NCBI GenBank assembly: GCA_040508545.1
Contig: JBEVMR010000076.1
Coordinates: forward strand, 1-64,000
DNA: 64,000 bases
Source: VRUE01 sp040508545
GTDB lineage: Bacteria > Actinomycetota > Thermoleophilia > Solirubrobacterales > 70-9
Direction: 5' to 3'
Below the pieces are notes generated by a model. That model saw only the letters and a list, made by a program, of their open reading frames with translations. It did no database searches and was not told where the DNA came from. Positions 16,983 through 25,157 of the stretch are shown piece by piece (within the stretch, counting starts at the first letter, position 1; every line of letters begins with the position of its first letter). The position numbers and the translations under genes are program-made.

Positions 16983-18748
16983 AGCTTCGCCATCTCCTCG
17001 CGCTGCTCTAGGTCGCGCTGCAGGAAGACCGAGTCCGCGAGGCCGTGCTCGGCTATCTCCCGGTAGAAGCCGCATCCCTCGAGCAGCTCAGCGTGACTGC
17101 CGCGGTCGACTATCTGCCCGCCGTCCATCACGACCACCTCGTCGGCAAGCGAGACGGTCGAGAGGCGGTGGGCGATCACGAAGGTGGTCCTGCCCGCCAT
17201 CGCCTCCTGCAAGCCGGTCTTGATCGCCGTCTCGGTCGTCGCGTCGACCGAGGAGGTGGCGTCGTCGAGGATCAGGATGCGGGGATCGGCGAGTAGGGCG
17301 CGCGCAATCGCGACCCGCTGGCGCTGCCCGCCCGAGAGGGTCAGCCCGCGCTCGCCGACCACGGTGTCGTAGCCGGCTGGCAGGTCCCGGATGAAGCCGT
17401 CGGCCTGGGCCCGCCGTGCCGCCGCTTCGATCGCCTCCCGGGTCGCGTCCGACTGGGCGTAGGCGATGTTCTCGGCGATGCTGGCGCTGAAAAGGAAGCT
17501 CTCGTCGCCGACGAAGGCGACCTCCGAGCGCAGCGAGACGAGGTCGAGCTCGCGGACGTCGACCCCGTCGATCGACACGTCGCCCTCGCTCGGGTCGTAC
17601 AGCCGCGCGATCAGGGCGACGAGGCTGGTCTTGCCCGAGCCCGAAGGGCCGACCAGGGCCACCGTGCGGCCGGCCTCGATCGCGAGGTCGATCTCGCTGA
17701 GGGCCTCGGCGCCTTCGCCGTACCGAAGCGATACGCCGCGCATCTCGACCCGCCCGCCGCCCGCCGCCAGCGGCTGGGCATCGGCCGGGCTCTCGATCTT
17801 CGGCTCGCGATCGAGGATCTCGAAGAGCCGGTTGCCGGAGGCGATCGCCCGCTGCGCCATGCCCAGCGCCATGCCCAGCATTCGCATCGGCGCCGCCAGC
17901 ATCGCCACGTAGGTGTAGAAGGCGGTGAATGCGCCGAGGCTGAGGTTGCCGGCGATCACCTGACGGCCGCCGATCAGCAGCACCAGGGCGATCCCGAGTT
18001 GCGGCAGCAGGCCGAGCAGGGGGGAGAAGAACGCTTGCAGCCGGGTCGAGTAGATGCTCTGGTCGAAGACCCGCGTCACGGCCTTGCGGAAGCGACGCAG
18101 CTGGTGCTCCTCGCGGGCGAAGGCCTTGACGATGCGGACGCCGGAGACGTTCTCCTCCGCTTCGGCGGTGAGCTCGGCCAGTCGTTGCTGCACCTCCTGC
18201 ACCGCGGGCCGGGAGACGCGGTTGTAGCGGGAGGCGGTGTAGACGACCAGAGGCGCCGGCGCGAGGGCCACCAGCGCCAACCAGGGCTCGAGCGCGAACA
18301 TCACCGCGCTGGCGAGCACGATCGTAAGCAGGTTCTGGGTGATGAAGATCAGCCCGTAGCCGAGGAAGAAGCGAATCGACTGCAGGTCGACGGTTGCCCG
18401 CGACATCAGCTGCCCGGTCTGCTGCCCGTCGAAGAAGCCCAGCTCGAGGCGCTGCAGGTGGGCGTAGAAGAGCTGCCGCAGGTCGAACTCCACCGCCAGC
18501 GAGACCTTGCCGGCCACGACCCGGCGCACCATCGTCAGCCCCAGCCGCAGGATGCCGGCGACGACGATCGCGATGGCGAGCGGGAGCAGGTCGGGCCGAT
18601 CACCCGCCTCGATCGCGTTGATGGCGCGACCGATCAGCCACGGGATCAGCACCGTCATCCCCATCGCTGCCCAGGCAAAGACCAGCGAACCCCAAAGCTG
18701 GCGACGATAGGGCCGTAGAAACCCCATGAGGCGGCGATAAGTGGCCAT
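16979..18748 (-). CDS. ABC exporter half-transporter (first of a pair)
   Basis: 589 residues with the type IV exporter layout: membrane domain about 15-305, then ATPase with Walker A GPSGSGKTS, signature LSGGQRQRVA, Walker B ILILDDATSSVD and H-loop AHRLSTV. The residue after the Walker B Asp is Asp (LDD) and not the usual catalytic Glu, while the partner has LDEATS. That asymmetry is typical of heterodimeric exporters with one degenerate ATP site. ATG 18748 lies 7 bases after a TATAGT box, so a leaderless transcript is possible. Substrate unknown. Confidence 0.87.
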   Translation of the reverse strand: MATYRRLMGFLRPYRRQLWGSLVFAWAAMGMTVLIPWLIGRAINAIEAGDRPDLLPLAIAIVVAGILRLGLTMVRRVVAGKVSLAVEFDLRQLFYAHLQRLELGFFDGQQTGQLMSRATVDLQSIRFFLGYGLIFITQNLLTIVLASAVMFALEPWLALVALAPAPLVVYTASRYNRVSRPAVQEVQQRLAELTAEAEENVSGVRIVKAFAREEHQLRRFRKAVTRVFDQSIYSTRLQAFFSPLLGLLPQLGIALVLLIGGRQVIAGNLSLGAFTAFYTYVAMLAAPMRMLGMALGMAQRAIASGNRLFEILDREPKIESPADAQPLAAGGGRVEMRGVSLRYGEGAEALSEIDLAIEAGRTVALVGPSGSGKTSLVALIARLYDPSEGDVSIDGVDVRELDLVSLRSEVAFVGDESFLFSASIAENIAYAQSDATREAIEAAARRAQADGFIRDLPAGYDTVVGERGLTLSGGQRQRVAIARALLADPRILILDDATSSVDATTETAIKTGLQEAMAGRTTFVIAHRLSTVSLADEVVVMDGGQIVDRGSHAELLEGCGFYREIAEHGLADSVFLQRDLEQREEMAKL

Positions 18749-18754
18749 CTAAGC

Positions 18755-18768
18755 CACTATACAAAGTG
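18755..18768 (-). promoter_or_regulatory. Putative -10 box and short dyad upstream of the ABC exporter
   Basis: On the minus strand TATAGT (18756-18761) sits 7 bases before the ATG at 18748, a spacing that would give a leaderless mRNA. It lies within a dyad CACT-N6-AGTG (18755-18768) that could bind a regulator. The expected -35 position falls on the target duplication of the adjacent element (18778-18785). Confidence 0.4.
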
Positions 18769-18835
18769 AAGTATCGGCCTCCCGCGTAGTGGGTCAGTTT
18801 CAGAAATAGCCCAAACCAAGCCGAATCCGCGCTAG

Positions 18836-19000
18836 CTTCGCCCCGTCCTGGCTCACTCGGTCTCTCTGCACTTCACGCACTACAACTTCGCACGGCCTCA
18901 CACGGCGCTGAAGGAGCGCTATCCCAGGACGCCGGCAATGGCTGCCGGAGTGACCGACCACATCTGGAGCTTGGAGGAGATCGCGGCGCTGTTCTACTGA
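18836..19000 (+). pseudogene. Transposase C-terminal fragment
   Basis: The frame is open from 18836 to a TGA at 18998-19000 and reads HFTHYNFARPHTAL... followed by RTPAMAAGVTDHIWSLEEI. The YNF-x-R-x-H and TPAMAAGxTDHxWS segments are characteristic of the end of DDE transposases, and I recall them from IS1-like elements. An in-frame TAG at 18833 closes the upstream side and there is no start codon, so this is a remnant. It lies between the inverted repeats of the 481-bp element. Confidence 0.75.
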
Positions 19001-19029
19001 GCGATCCCAGGCAAAGCTATATTCGGTCG

Positions 19030-19257
19030 ATGGGCCCCAAGGGCTTCCTGATGCGACTGATCCAGACCATGAGGACGCTGGCGAGGGACGACCGGATTCC
19101 GAAGCCGCTTCGCTGGGTTGCGGGGATCGCCCTGCTGCCGATACCGGGGCCGGTCGACGAGATCGTGCTGGTCCTTATCGCACCCGCGTTCCTGCTCTAC
19201 CGCAAGCCGTTGCGTGAGGCTTGGAGCGGGGCAATCAAAGCGCCAGGTTCAAACTGA
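19030..19257 (+). CDS. Small membrane protein carried inside the IS-like element
   Basis: 75 residues from ATG 19030. A basic N-terminus (MRLIQTMRTLARDDRIPKPL) precedes a hydrophobic stretch RWVAGIALLPIPGPVDEIVL and LIAPAFLLYRKPL. The arrangement of a charged helix then a Pro/Gly-rich hydrophobic turn is reminiscent of YkvA/DUF1232 proteins, but weakly. The TGA stop at 19255-19257 is part of the right terminal inverted repeat (19251-19265), so this gene is co-extensive with the element's end. It may be passenger cargo or a host gene captured when the element formed. Confidence 0.55.
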   Translation: MGPKGFLMRLIQTMRTLARDDRIPKPLRWVAGIALLPIPGPVDEIVLVLIAPAFLLYRKPLREAWSGAIKAPGSN

Positions 19258-19283
19258 CCCACTACCCCTCCCGCCGGGGCCGA

Positions 19284-19916
19284 TCAGTCGAAGACCGCGG
19301 CCTTGGCGCTGGTGACCTTTCCCGGCGGGCAGGGTTTCTGGACGTGGCCGGGAGGGAGGAGGATCTGGAAGTTGGTGACCGCGTGGTACGGCGTGGTGGC
19401 GCCGTTGTTGCGGGCCAGGGTGACGACGAGTCGATAGAAGCCCGCCGGCAGGTCGCGGTAGTAGATCTCGGGTCGCGTCGCGGGCGAGTAGCTGCCGCTG
19501 GAGCCGATGCGCGCGCCAAGCACGCCGTTGGGGCCCGCGTGGCGTGGGAAGTCGAAGGAGGCGCCGACCAGGCGGCCGCGGCCGAGCGGGCTCTCCTCGG
19601 CGCGTTTGAGCTTGACCGGATCGACGCAGTCGGGCACGCGGTTGAGCCCGAAGCGGATGTGCCCCTCGCCGAGCTGCGGTTCGCCGCCGAAGTGCTGTGG
19701 CGCCAGGGTGAAGTTGCGGACCTTCGACTTGACCACGACCGCTCGGTTCGTCTGGCGAGCGCCGTTGCGCGGGGAGACGATCACTACACTCGGTTCCCCC
19801 GCAAGCGCCGACCGTCCGGCGTCGGCGGCGCCCCCGTCGTCGCTGAGCGTAAGCGCAAGCACGACTGCGAGGACAGCCGCCGCCAAGGCTGCAAAGATGC
19901 CGATTCCGAGCCGCAT
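19284..19916 (-). CDS. Membrane-anchored extracytoplasmic protein of unknown function
   Basis: 210 residues from the ATG at 19916; a 16-residue longer form from 19964 would overlap the divergent gtrA start. One N-terminal membrane segment (LGIGIFAALAAAVLAVVLAL) is followed by an extracellular beta-rich domain. VVIVSPRNGA opens the domain and an ending of TTPYHAVTNFQILLPPG closes it. The layout resembles DUF4399-type domains, where a Pro-x-(D/N)G loop begins each strand, but I am not sure. Two Cys (PDCVDP, KPCPPG) could form a disulfide. It is divergent from the GtrA gene. Confidence 0.6.
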   Translation of the reverse strand: MRLGIGIFAALAAAVLAVVLALTLSDDGGAADAGRSALAGEPSVVIVSPRNGARQTNRAVVVKSKVRNFTLAPQHFGGEPQLGEGHIRFGLNRVPDCVDPVKLKRAEESPLGRGRLVGASFDFPRHAGPNGVLGARIGSSGSYSPATRPEIYYRDLPAGFYRLVVTLARNNGATTPYHAVTNFQILLPPGHVQKPCPPGKVTSAKAAVFD

Positions 19917-19962
19917 GGGGGCCGGAACATTACGCACCGACAGTGCCCACCCCTCGAAAGAC

Positions 19963-20391
19963 ATGACTCCGGCAAGTGAACTCGCCTACAGGATCGGCGC
20001 CGCGGCGCGGCGCCCCGCGAGCTGGATGCAGCTGCTGAAGTTCGGCATGGTCGGTGGGTCCGGGTACCTGATCAACCTCGCCGTCTTCGCTGTCCTCGCC
20101 AGCAATCTCGGCCTACACCACATTGCCGCTGCGGTTGGAGCCTTCTGCGTCGCCCTTGCCAACAACTTCCTCTGGAACCGGCACTGGACGTTCGAGGCGG
20201 GGCACGGCCACCCGGGTTTCCAGGCGGTGCGCTTCTTCGCCGTCAGCGTCGCGGCACTGCTGATCAATCTGGTCGTGCTCGAAATCCTCATCTCGAGCGC
20301 GTCGATGGGCGACCTGCCGGCGCAGGCGATCGCTGTCGCGGTCGCGATGCCGTTTAACTTTCTTGGCAACAAGCTCTGGACCTTCGCCTGA
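19963..20391 (+). CDS. GtrA-family membrane protein
   Basis: 142 residues with four membrane segments. LKFGMVGGSGYLINLAVFAV opens the domain and NNFLWNRHWTFEA plus FNFLGNKLWTFA are the paired N-x-W-TF motifs of GtrA. The family is thought to help flip or move polyprenyl-linked sugars for surface glycosylation. ATG 19963 is the start; the open frame upstream belongs to the antisense gene. Two hairpins follow the stop. Confidence 0.85.
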   Translation: MTPASELAYRIGAAARRPASWMQLLKFGMVGGSGYLINLAVFAVLASNLGLHHIAAAVGAFCVALANNFLWNRHWTFEAGHGHPGFQAVRFFAVSVAALLINLVVLEILISSASMGDLPAQAIAVAVAMPFNFLGNKLWTFA

Positions 20392-20425
20392 GAGGGGCGC
20401 AGGCTGGCGCATGCGTCCCTCTCAG
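20388..20425. terminator. Hairpin terminator after gtrA gene
   Basis: CTGAGAGGG and CCCTCTCAG form a 9-bp stem, extended by CGCA/TGCG inside. The stem begins at the GtrA stop codon and lies between convergent genes. Confidence 0.65.
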
Positions 20426-20429
20426 TGGC

Positions 20430-20454
20430 CGTCGCTGCTGCTTCGGCAGCGACG
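20430..20454. terminator. Second hairpin between convergent genes
   Basis: CGTCGCTGC and GCAGCGACG form a perfect 9-bp stem around a 7-base loop. It lies 7 bases beyond the 3' end of the minus-strand gene ending at 20461, so it could terminate both directions. Confidence 0.55.
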
Positions 20455-20460
20455 GGGCGT

Positions 20461-20820
20461 TTACCACTCGCCCTCTAGCCAGCGGAGAAGCTCAGGGAGC
20501 AGGGCGGCGAGGTCGGGGTCGGGGGACGCTAGCTCGGCGTCGGCGAGTTGGATGGCGGCTCCGAGGCCAAATGTCGTCCGGTCGGGATCGCCGCCGAGCC
20601 AGGCCTCGAGCCGGCTCAGCCGGAGATGATCCGATCGCAGCTCATGCAGGGCTGAGCGGGCTGCGGCGGGATCGGCCTCGGCCAGCTCGATCGACGCCTC
20701 CAACCCGGCTCTGACCCGATCCTCTGGCGGCGCCTCCTGGGCGGCGGCGATTGCCCGCCTGGCAATTCGTTCGTCCAGCCGCCCTTCTACGGGCAAGACG
20801 GTTTTCGTACCCTCACTCAT
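20461..20820 (-). CDS. Hypothetical helical protein
   Basis: 119 residues, acidic and Ala/Leu/Glu-rich, predicted all-helical, with LLRWLEGEW at the end. It begins MSEGTKTVLPVEGRLDERIA and has no Cys, signal or membrane segment. I recognise no family. The minus-strand sequence upstream contains GGGGGTCCC close to the ATG at 20820, so a GGGGG ribosome site may decide the start. Confidence 0.5.
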   Translation of the reverse strand: MSEGTKTVLPVEGRLDERIARRAIAAAQEAPPEDRVRAGLEASIELAEADPAAARSALHELRSDHLRLSRLEAWLGGDPDRTTFGLGAAIQLADAELASPDPDLAALLPELLRWLEGEW

Positions 20821-20968
20821 GTTGGGACCCCCTCTTCAGGTCTCGGCCGGGCCCCGGGGTGTCGCAAGCGCCGCCGGGGCCGCCCTTATCTCTTAGCGGA
20901 TCAAGCTAAGTCCGCACCCGGACGCCGAGGCGCCCAAACACCTCCCATTCGCGCCTTTTCCCACTTCG

Positions 20969-20997
20969 TTGACACAACCGGCACGCTTTTGTATGTC
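20969..20997 (+). promoter_or_regulatory. Putative promoter of the LeuRS-like gene
   Basis: TTGACA (20969-20974) is separated by 17 bases from TATGTC (20992-20997). It is in an AT-richer stretch about 90 bases before the ATG at 21087. Confidence 0.5.
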
Positions 20998-21000
20998 ACT

Positions 21001-21034
21001 GGAATACTTCAATGTGTTCGATCATTGAATTTCC
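21001..21034. repeat. Hairpin/dyad in the LeuRS-like leader
   Basis: TTCAATG (21008-21014) and CATTGAA (21023-21029) form a perfect 7-bp stem with an 8-base loop. The outer bases GGAA and TTCC (21001-21004 and 21031-21034) can also pair. It lies at or just after the predicted transcription start, so it may be an operator or a leader structure. It does not look like a T-box. Confidence 0.45.
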
Positions 21035-21086
21035 AGCATAGGACCCCATTGGCCCGGGGTCAACGTTCCGTGGCAGACTCCGGCAG

Positions 21087-23273
21087 ATGAGCAGCGCCAA
21101 GCCGAGCTACGAGGCGGCCAAGATCGAGGCAGGCAGGCAGGCCGAGTGGGCGGAGCGCGGCGCGTTCGAGACGCCCGCTCCGGCCCCAGGGCAGATGGCC
21201 GTGTACGTCAAGCCGTCGAGCCCGTTCACCTCGGGCAACCTCCACATGGGTCATGTTCGCGACTACTCGATCGGCGACGCCTACGCCCGCTTCAGGCGCG
21301 CCCGCGGCGACGCGGTGCTCTTCGGCTTCGGCTTCGACGCATTTGGGCTGCCGGCCGAGATGGCCGCGATCGAGCGCCAGGCGCGGCCGGCCGAGTGGGT
21401 CGAGCGCTGCGGCGAGCGGATGCTCGGCCAGATGCGGCGCCTCGGTTTCTCCTTCGACTACGAGCGGGCTTTCTACAGCTCCGACGAGTCGCAGTACCGC
21501 TGGTCCCAGTGGCTCTTCCTGACCCTGTTCGAGGCTGGGCTGGTCTATCGCGACAACGCGACGGTCGACTGGTGCGATACCTGTCAAACGACCCTTGCTG
21601 CGCTCCAGGTCGAGGACGGACGCTGTTGGCGCTGTCACGAAAAGGTGCGGCTGGTCCGCCGTCCGACCTGGTTCCTGCGGCTGTCTCCATACCTCGAGGA
21701 GAACGACCGCAATCTCGAGCGGCTGCACAACTGGGATGAGCTCTCGCTGAAGACGCAGCGCTACATCCTCGGCCGCAGCGACGGGGTCGAGCTGACCTTG
21801 GGAGGGCAGGACGGCGACGGCCTCGAGGTCTTCACTCCGCATGCGGACGCCGTCGAGCAGGCGCGCTTCGTGCTGCTCTCACCCCGTCATCCGGAGGTCG
21901 AGCGCTGGGCCGCCGACGCTGCGGTCGCCGAGCAGCTCGACGAGCTGCGCTCGGGCGGCTGGGAGCGCAGCGCCCGCGACGCGGCCGCCGTTCCGGTGAT
22001 CGACACCGGCGCCTCGGTCGGGGTCGACGGCGGCGGCAGCCTGCCGGTCTTCGTCTCGCCGCTGGTTGACGCTCGCTTCGGCCCGACCGCGGCGCTTGGC
22101 ATTCCCGCCGTCGACGAGGCCGACGAGGCAATCGCCTCGCGGATGCCCCGCGCAGCCGCGGAGCCGCTCGGCGGCACCTCGACCGCCATCTCGCAGACAC
22201 GGCCGGCGACGCGCTACCGCGCCTATGACTTCTCGATCTCGCGCCAGCGCTACTGGGGCACCCCGATCCCGGTTCTGCACTGCGAGCAGTGCGGCGTGGT
22301 TCCGGTGCCGATCGAGGATCTGCCCGTCGTGCTGCCGCGCGACGTCGAGCCCACCGGCGAGGGGAACCCACTGGCCGAGCGCCCCGACTTCTTGCAGGCG
22401 ACGTGTCCCACCTGCGGCGGTCCCGCAAGACGGGAGACCGACACCCTCGATTGTCACTTCGACGCCCTCTGGCTGTGGGTTCCGGCCGCCGTGCCGCCGG
22501 TCGACCGCGACGAGCAGATGTTTACCCACCCAGACCTGCAGCACTGGCTGCCGTCCGAGCGGCTCGTCGCCGGCAACGACAGCGGCGGCTTCGTCTTCGA
22601 CCAGCGGGTCGTGACCAAGGCCTTACGGGACATCGGTCCCTTCGCCTTCCTCGAGGACGGCGAGCCGTTCGCCGGGTGCCTCTTCCACGAGATGGTGATC
22701 GCCGACGGGCGCAAGATGAGCAAGCATCTGGGGAACGTCGTCGACCCCGACGAGCTCGTCGCCGAGCACGGCGCCGACACCGTGCGGCTCGCCGTGCTCT
22801 ACGCCGCCGGCCCGGCCAAGGCCCTCAACTGGACCGACGGCGCCCTGCGCTTCGCCTCGCGCTTCCTGCGCGGCCTCTGGGACTACACCCACGCCTCGAT
22901 CGCCGCGGCCGCCGAGGCGCCCGAGGACGCGGCGGCGGCAGCCGATACCGCCTTCATCCGCGAGCGGCTGGGCAAATGGTGCGACAGCGGCCTGGAGCGG
23001 ATCACCGCCGACCTGGGGGAGCTGCAGATGCACAAGGCGGTGCGCAACGTGACCCGGCTGCTGGAGCGGATCAAGGACTACGAGAAGCGGATCGTGCAGC
23101 GGCGCGGCCAGCTCGGCAGCGAGGATTACGAGGCGCTGCTCGAGGCCTTGGTCCTGCTGGCGAGAACCCTTTCTCCATTCGCGCCGCACGTCGCGGAGGA
23201 GCTGCTGGTCGCACTCGGGCAGGACGCCTCTGTAGGATTTCCGGCTGGAGGAGAGCCGATCTCCCTGCCTTAG
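21087..23273 (+). CDS. Leucyl-tRNA synthetase-like protein with decayed editing domain
   Basis: 728 residues, class Ia synthetase fold. HMGH (53-56) is the HIGH motif, FGLPAEMAAIE matches LeuRS, and KMSKH (about 543-547) stands for KMSKS. Zinc-type CxxC pairs occur (CDTC and CWRC; CEQC and CPTC). It is shorter than bacterial LeuRS (800 or more) and lacks the C-terminal tRNA-binding domain. In the CP1 editing domain the Thr-rich TTRPDT loop is replaced by TPHADA (about 249-254) and the catalytic AHDxRD segment reads AVDEAD. It is probably a paralogue of the housekeeping LeuRS. Its substrate could be leucine for a non-ribosomal use. Confidence 0.75.
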   Translation: MSSAKPSYEAAKIEAGRQAEWAERGAFETPAPAPGQMAVYVKPSSPFTSGNLHMGHVRDYSIGDAYARFRRARGDAVLFGFGFDAFGLPAEMAAIERQARPAEWVERCGERMLGQMRRLGFSFDYERAFYSSDESQYRWSQWLFLTLFEAGLVYRDNATVDWCDTCQTTLAALQVEDGRCWRCHEKVRLVRRPTWFLRLSPYLEENDRNLERLHNWDELSLKTQRYILGRSDGVELTLGGQDGDGLEVFTPHADAVEQARFVLLSPRHPEVERWAADAAVAEQLDELRSGGWERSARDAAAVPVIDTGASVGVDGGGSLPVFVSPLVDARFGPTAALGIPAVDEADEAIASRMPRAAAEPLGGTSTAISQTRPATRYRAYDFSISRQRYWGTPIPVLHCEQCGVVPVPIEDLPVVLPRDVEPTGEGNPLAERPDFLQATCPTCGGPARRETDTLDCHFDALWLWVPAAVPPVDRDEQMFTHPDLQHWLPSERLVAGNDSGGFVFDQRVVTKALRDIGPFAFLEDGEPFAGCLFHEMVIADGRKMSKHLGNVVDPDELVAEHGADTVRLAVLYAAGPAKALNWTDGALRFASRFLRGLWDYTHASIAAAAEAPEDAAAAADTAFIRERLGKWCDSGLERITADLGELQMHKAVRNVTRLLERIKDYEKRIVQRRGQLGSEDYEALLEALVLLARTLSPFAPHVAEELLVALGQDASVGFPAGGEPISLP

Positions 23274-23407
23274 CCAGGAATAATTGATCGATATGCCCGC
23301 AACTGCTATACACCGTCGCTCATGATCGGGCGCATCACCGGGAAGCGGAGAGGTAGATTCGCGAAGGCGGGCGGCCTGCCGTCGCTAGCTGGGGGCACTG
23401 AGAGGCG

Positions 23408-24700
23408 ATGAGCCTCTCGGCCGACCAGCGCACCCGCTCCTGCGCGACGGAGCTGGTCTGCCACGACTGTGAGCTTCGGCTCCCTCTGCTCGATACCACC
23501 TTCAGGTGCCTTGGCTGCGGCCAGACCCTCGACATCGACTACGACTACGAGCTGGCCAAGGCGCGGATCGACGAGCTGCCGATCGCCGAGCGCCACCTCA
23601 ACATCTGGCGCTTCGAAGAGCTCTTGCCGATTGTCGACGCCAAGGCACAGGCGCGGGTCGGCCGCTACAGCGGCCGCACGCCGCTGATCCACGCCGACCG
23701 GCTCGGCGCCGAGCTGGGTCTGCGCAAGCTCTACCTCAAGGACGACAGCACCCAACGCCCGAGCCTCTCCTACAAGGACCGCGTCGTCTCGATGGCGGTC
23801 GCGCGGCTGCTCGAGCTGGGCAAGGAGGAGATCGGCTGCGTCTCGACCGGCAACGTCGGCACCGCGCTCGCCTCGCTTGCGGCCAAGGCTGGTGTCGCCG
23901 CCTACGTCTTCTACCCGAGCAACATGGAGCGCGGCAAGGCGCGCGCCTGCCGGGCATTGGGAGCCGCCGTGATCCAGATCGACGGCAACTACGACGAGGC
24001 AAACCGCGCCTGTCGCGAGCTGGCGCTGCACACCGGCGTCCAGTTCACCAACATCACCCTGCGCCCGTTCTACGCCGAGGGGGCGAAGACGATGGCCTTC
24101 GAGGTGGTCGAGCAGCTCGATTGGGTCTCGCCTGACCACTTCGTCATCCCGGCTGCCGGGGGAACCCTCTCCTCGCGTGTGCACAAGGGACTGGGCGAGA
24201 TGGAGAAGGTGGGGATGGCGGAGACCGCCGCGACCAAGATCCACGTTGCCCAGGCGGAGGGCTGCAGCCCGATCGCCACCGCCGTGCTCGACGGCAGCGG
24301 CAAGATCGAGCCCCAGCGGCCCCAGACGGCGGCCCACTCGATCGCCATCGGCGCCCCTGGCGACGGTCCTCTGGTGGTTGACGCGGTGACCTCACGTGGT
24401 GGTTCCGCCGCGACTGCCACCGACCCTGAGATCTTCGAGGCGCTCGATCTGCTCGGTGCCACCGAGGGCATCCTCACCGAGCCCGCCGGCGGCACCACGG
24501 TCGCCGCGACGATCAAGCTTGCGAACGAGGGCAAGCTCGGCCCCGACGACACCGTCGTCGCCGTGATCAGCGGCAACGGCTACAAGACCCTCGACGAGCA
24601 CCCCGACAAGCCTTGGCCGTCGATGGTTGCCCCCGAGGTCGAGGCGATGGAGGAAACCCTCGCCCAGTTCCGCCACGCCGGCGCCGCGCTGCCTCACTGA
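23408..24700 (+). CDS. thrC: Threonine synthase
   Basis: 430 residues. An N-terminal zinc-ribbon-like CxxC pair (CHDCEL, CLGCGQ) precedes the PLP fold. PSLSYKDR contains the Schiff-base lysine, and STGNVGTALASLA and the Gly-rich PAGGTLSS are phosphate-binding loops. ISGNGYKTLDEHP near the end is typical of the class of ThrC found in actinobacteria and archaea. It converts O-phosphohomoserine to threonine in the cytoplasm. ATG 23408 follows GAGAGG by about 6 bases. Confidence 0.9.
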   Translation: MSLSADQRTRSCATELVCHDCELRLPLLDTTFRCLGCGQTLDIDYDYELAKARIDELPIAERHLNIWRFEELLPIVDAKAQARVGRYSGRTPLIHADRLGAELGLRKLYLKDDSTQRPSLSYKDRVVSMAVARLLELGKEEIGCVSTGNVGTALASLAAKAGVAAYVFYPSNMERGKARACRALGAAVIQIDGNYDEANRACRELALHTGVQFTNITLRPFYAEGAKTMAFEVVEQLDWVSPDHFVIPAAGGTLSSRVHKGLGEMEKVGMAETAATKIHVAQAEGCSPIATAVLDGSGKIEPQRPQTAAHSIAIGAPGDGPLVVDAVTSRGGSAATATDPEIFEALDLLGATEGILTEPAGGTTVAATIKLANEGKLGPDDTVVAVISGNGYKTLDEHPDKPWPSMVAPEVEAMEETLAQFRHAGAALPH

Positions 24701-24721
24701 GGCGCCCCGATTTGGGCTGGG

Positions 24722-24768
24722 AACGATGCCGGAGGAGGGACTCGAACCCCCGACACGCGGATTATGAT
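24722..24768. repeat. Duplicate of the tRNA-Met 3' half (att-like site)
   Basis: These 47 bases are identical to 25521-25567, covering the anticodon to the 3' end of the minus-strand tRNA-Met gene plus 5 flanking bases. After the match the sequence departs and cannot form the 5' half of a tRNA, so this copy is not a functional gene. Confidence 0.85.
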
Positions 24769-24920
24769 CGCGCGCCAGCGGTCCCGGCTAGCCCCGTCCA
24801 GTCCGGCTTTCCGCTCTAGGAAGCGGTTGCGGCAGGAACCAGCTCCAGTGGAGTCCGTCCTACGGACAGGTCCGGACTCACCCTGAGCAGGCTCTAGAGT
24901 TAGAAGTGTTCTGTCTGAGG

Positions 24921-25157
24921 ATGCGAGTAGCCTCGGCGTCGATGATTGGTCTTCTCTTCGGCGGAATCTTTACCGACGAGCTTTCTGGCGCGGTTGCTGC
25001 CTTGGTCGGCTTCACCGGGCTCTTTGGGGGCGCTGCGCACTACTCCGCGATCCTCGCTGGCCGTGCGAAGGCTGATGTGGAACGCGCCACGGCCTTCGGT
25101 TTCTTCTGGGGTTTTGGCCTGGGAATCCTCGTCCTCGTGACCGACTCCTTGACGTGA
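24921..25157 (+). CDS. Small membrane protein in the tRNA-Met island
   Basis: 78 residues from ATG 24921; GTG 24906 is an in-frame alternative adding five residues. Two hydrophobic segments (SMIGLLFGGIF, AAHYSAILAG then FGFFWGFGLGILVLVTD) flank a polar turn. Its stop overlaps the next GTG (GTGA). I recognise no family. It belongs to the island between the tRNA-Met repeats. Confidence 0.5.
   Translation: MRVASASMIGLLFGGIFTDELSGAVAALVGFTGLFGGAAHYSAILAGRAKADVERATAFGFFWGFGLGILVLVTDSLT

Larger units (their letters stand above)
18786..19266. mobile_element. 481-bp degenerate or non-autonomous IS-like element
   Basis: The ends are perfect 15-bp inverted repeats: GTAGTGGGTCAGTTT at 18786-18800 and its complement at 19251-19265. 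An 8-bp direct repeat CCTCCCGC flanks the element at 18778-18785 and 19267-19274, with one extra C next to the right end. Inside are the last 54 codons of a transposase and a separate 75-codon membrane-protein gene whose stop codon lies in the right inverted repeat. It inserted between the ABC exporter promoter and a convergent gene. The family cannot be fixed without a search. Confidence 0.8.

Noticed and set aside
20821..21086. T-box riboswitch upstream of the LeuRS-like gene
   Set aside because: I saw no T-box sequence or antiterminator next to a specifier-loop structure; only a promoter and a simple dyad are visible.
24727..24803. A second tRNA-Met at the left repeat
   Set aside because: Only the 3' half matches; beyond the anticodon the sequence cannot pair as a tRNA 5' half.
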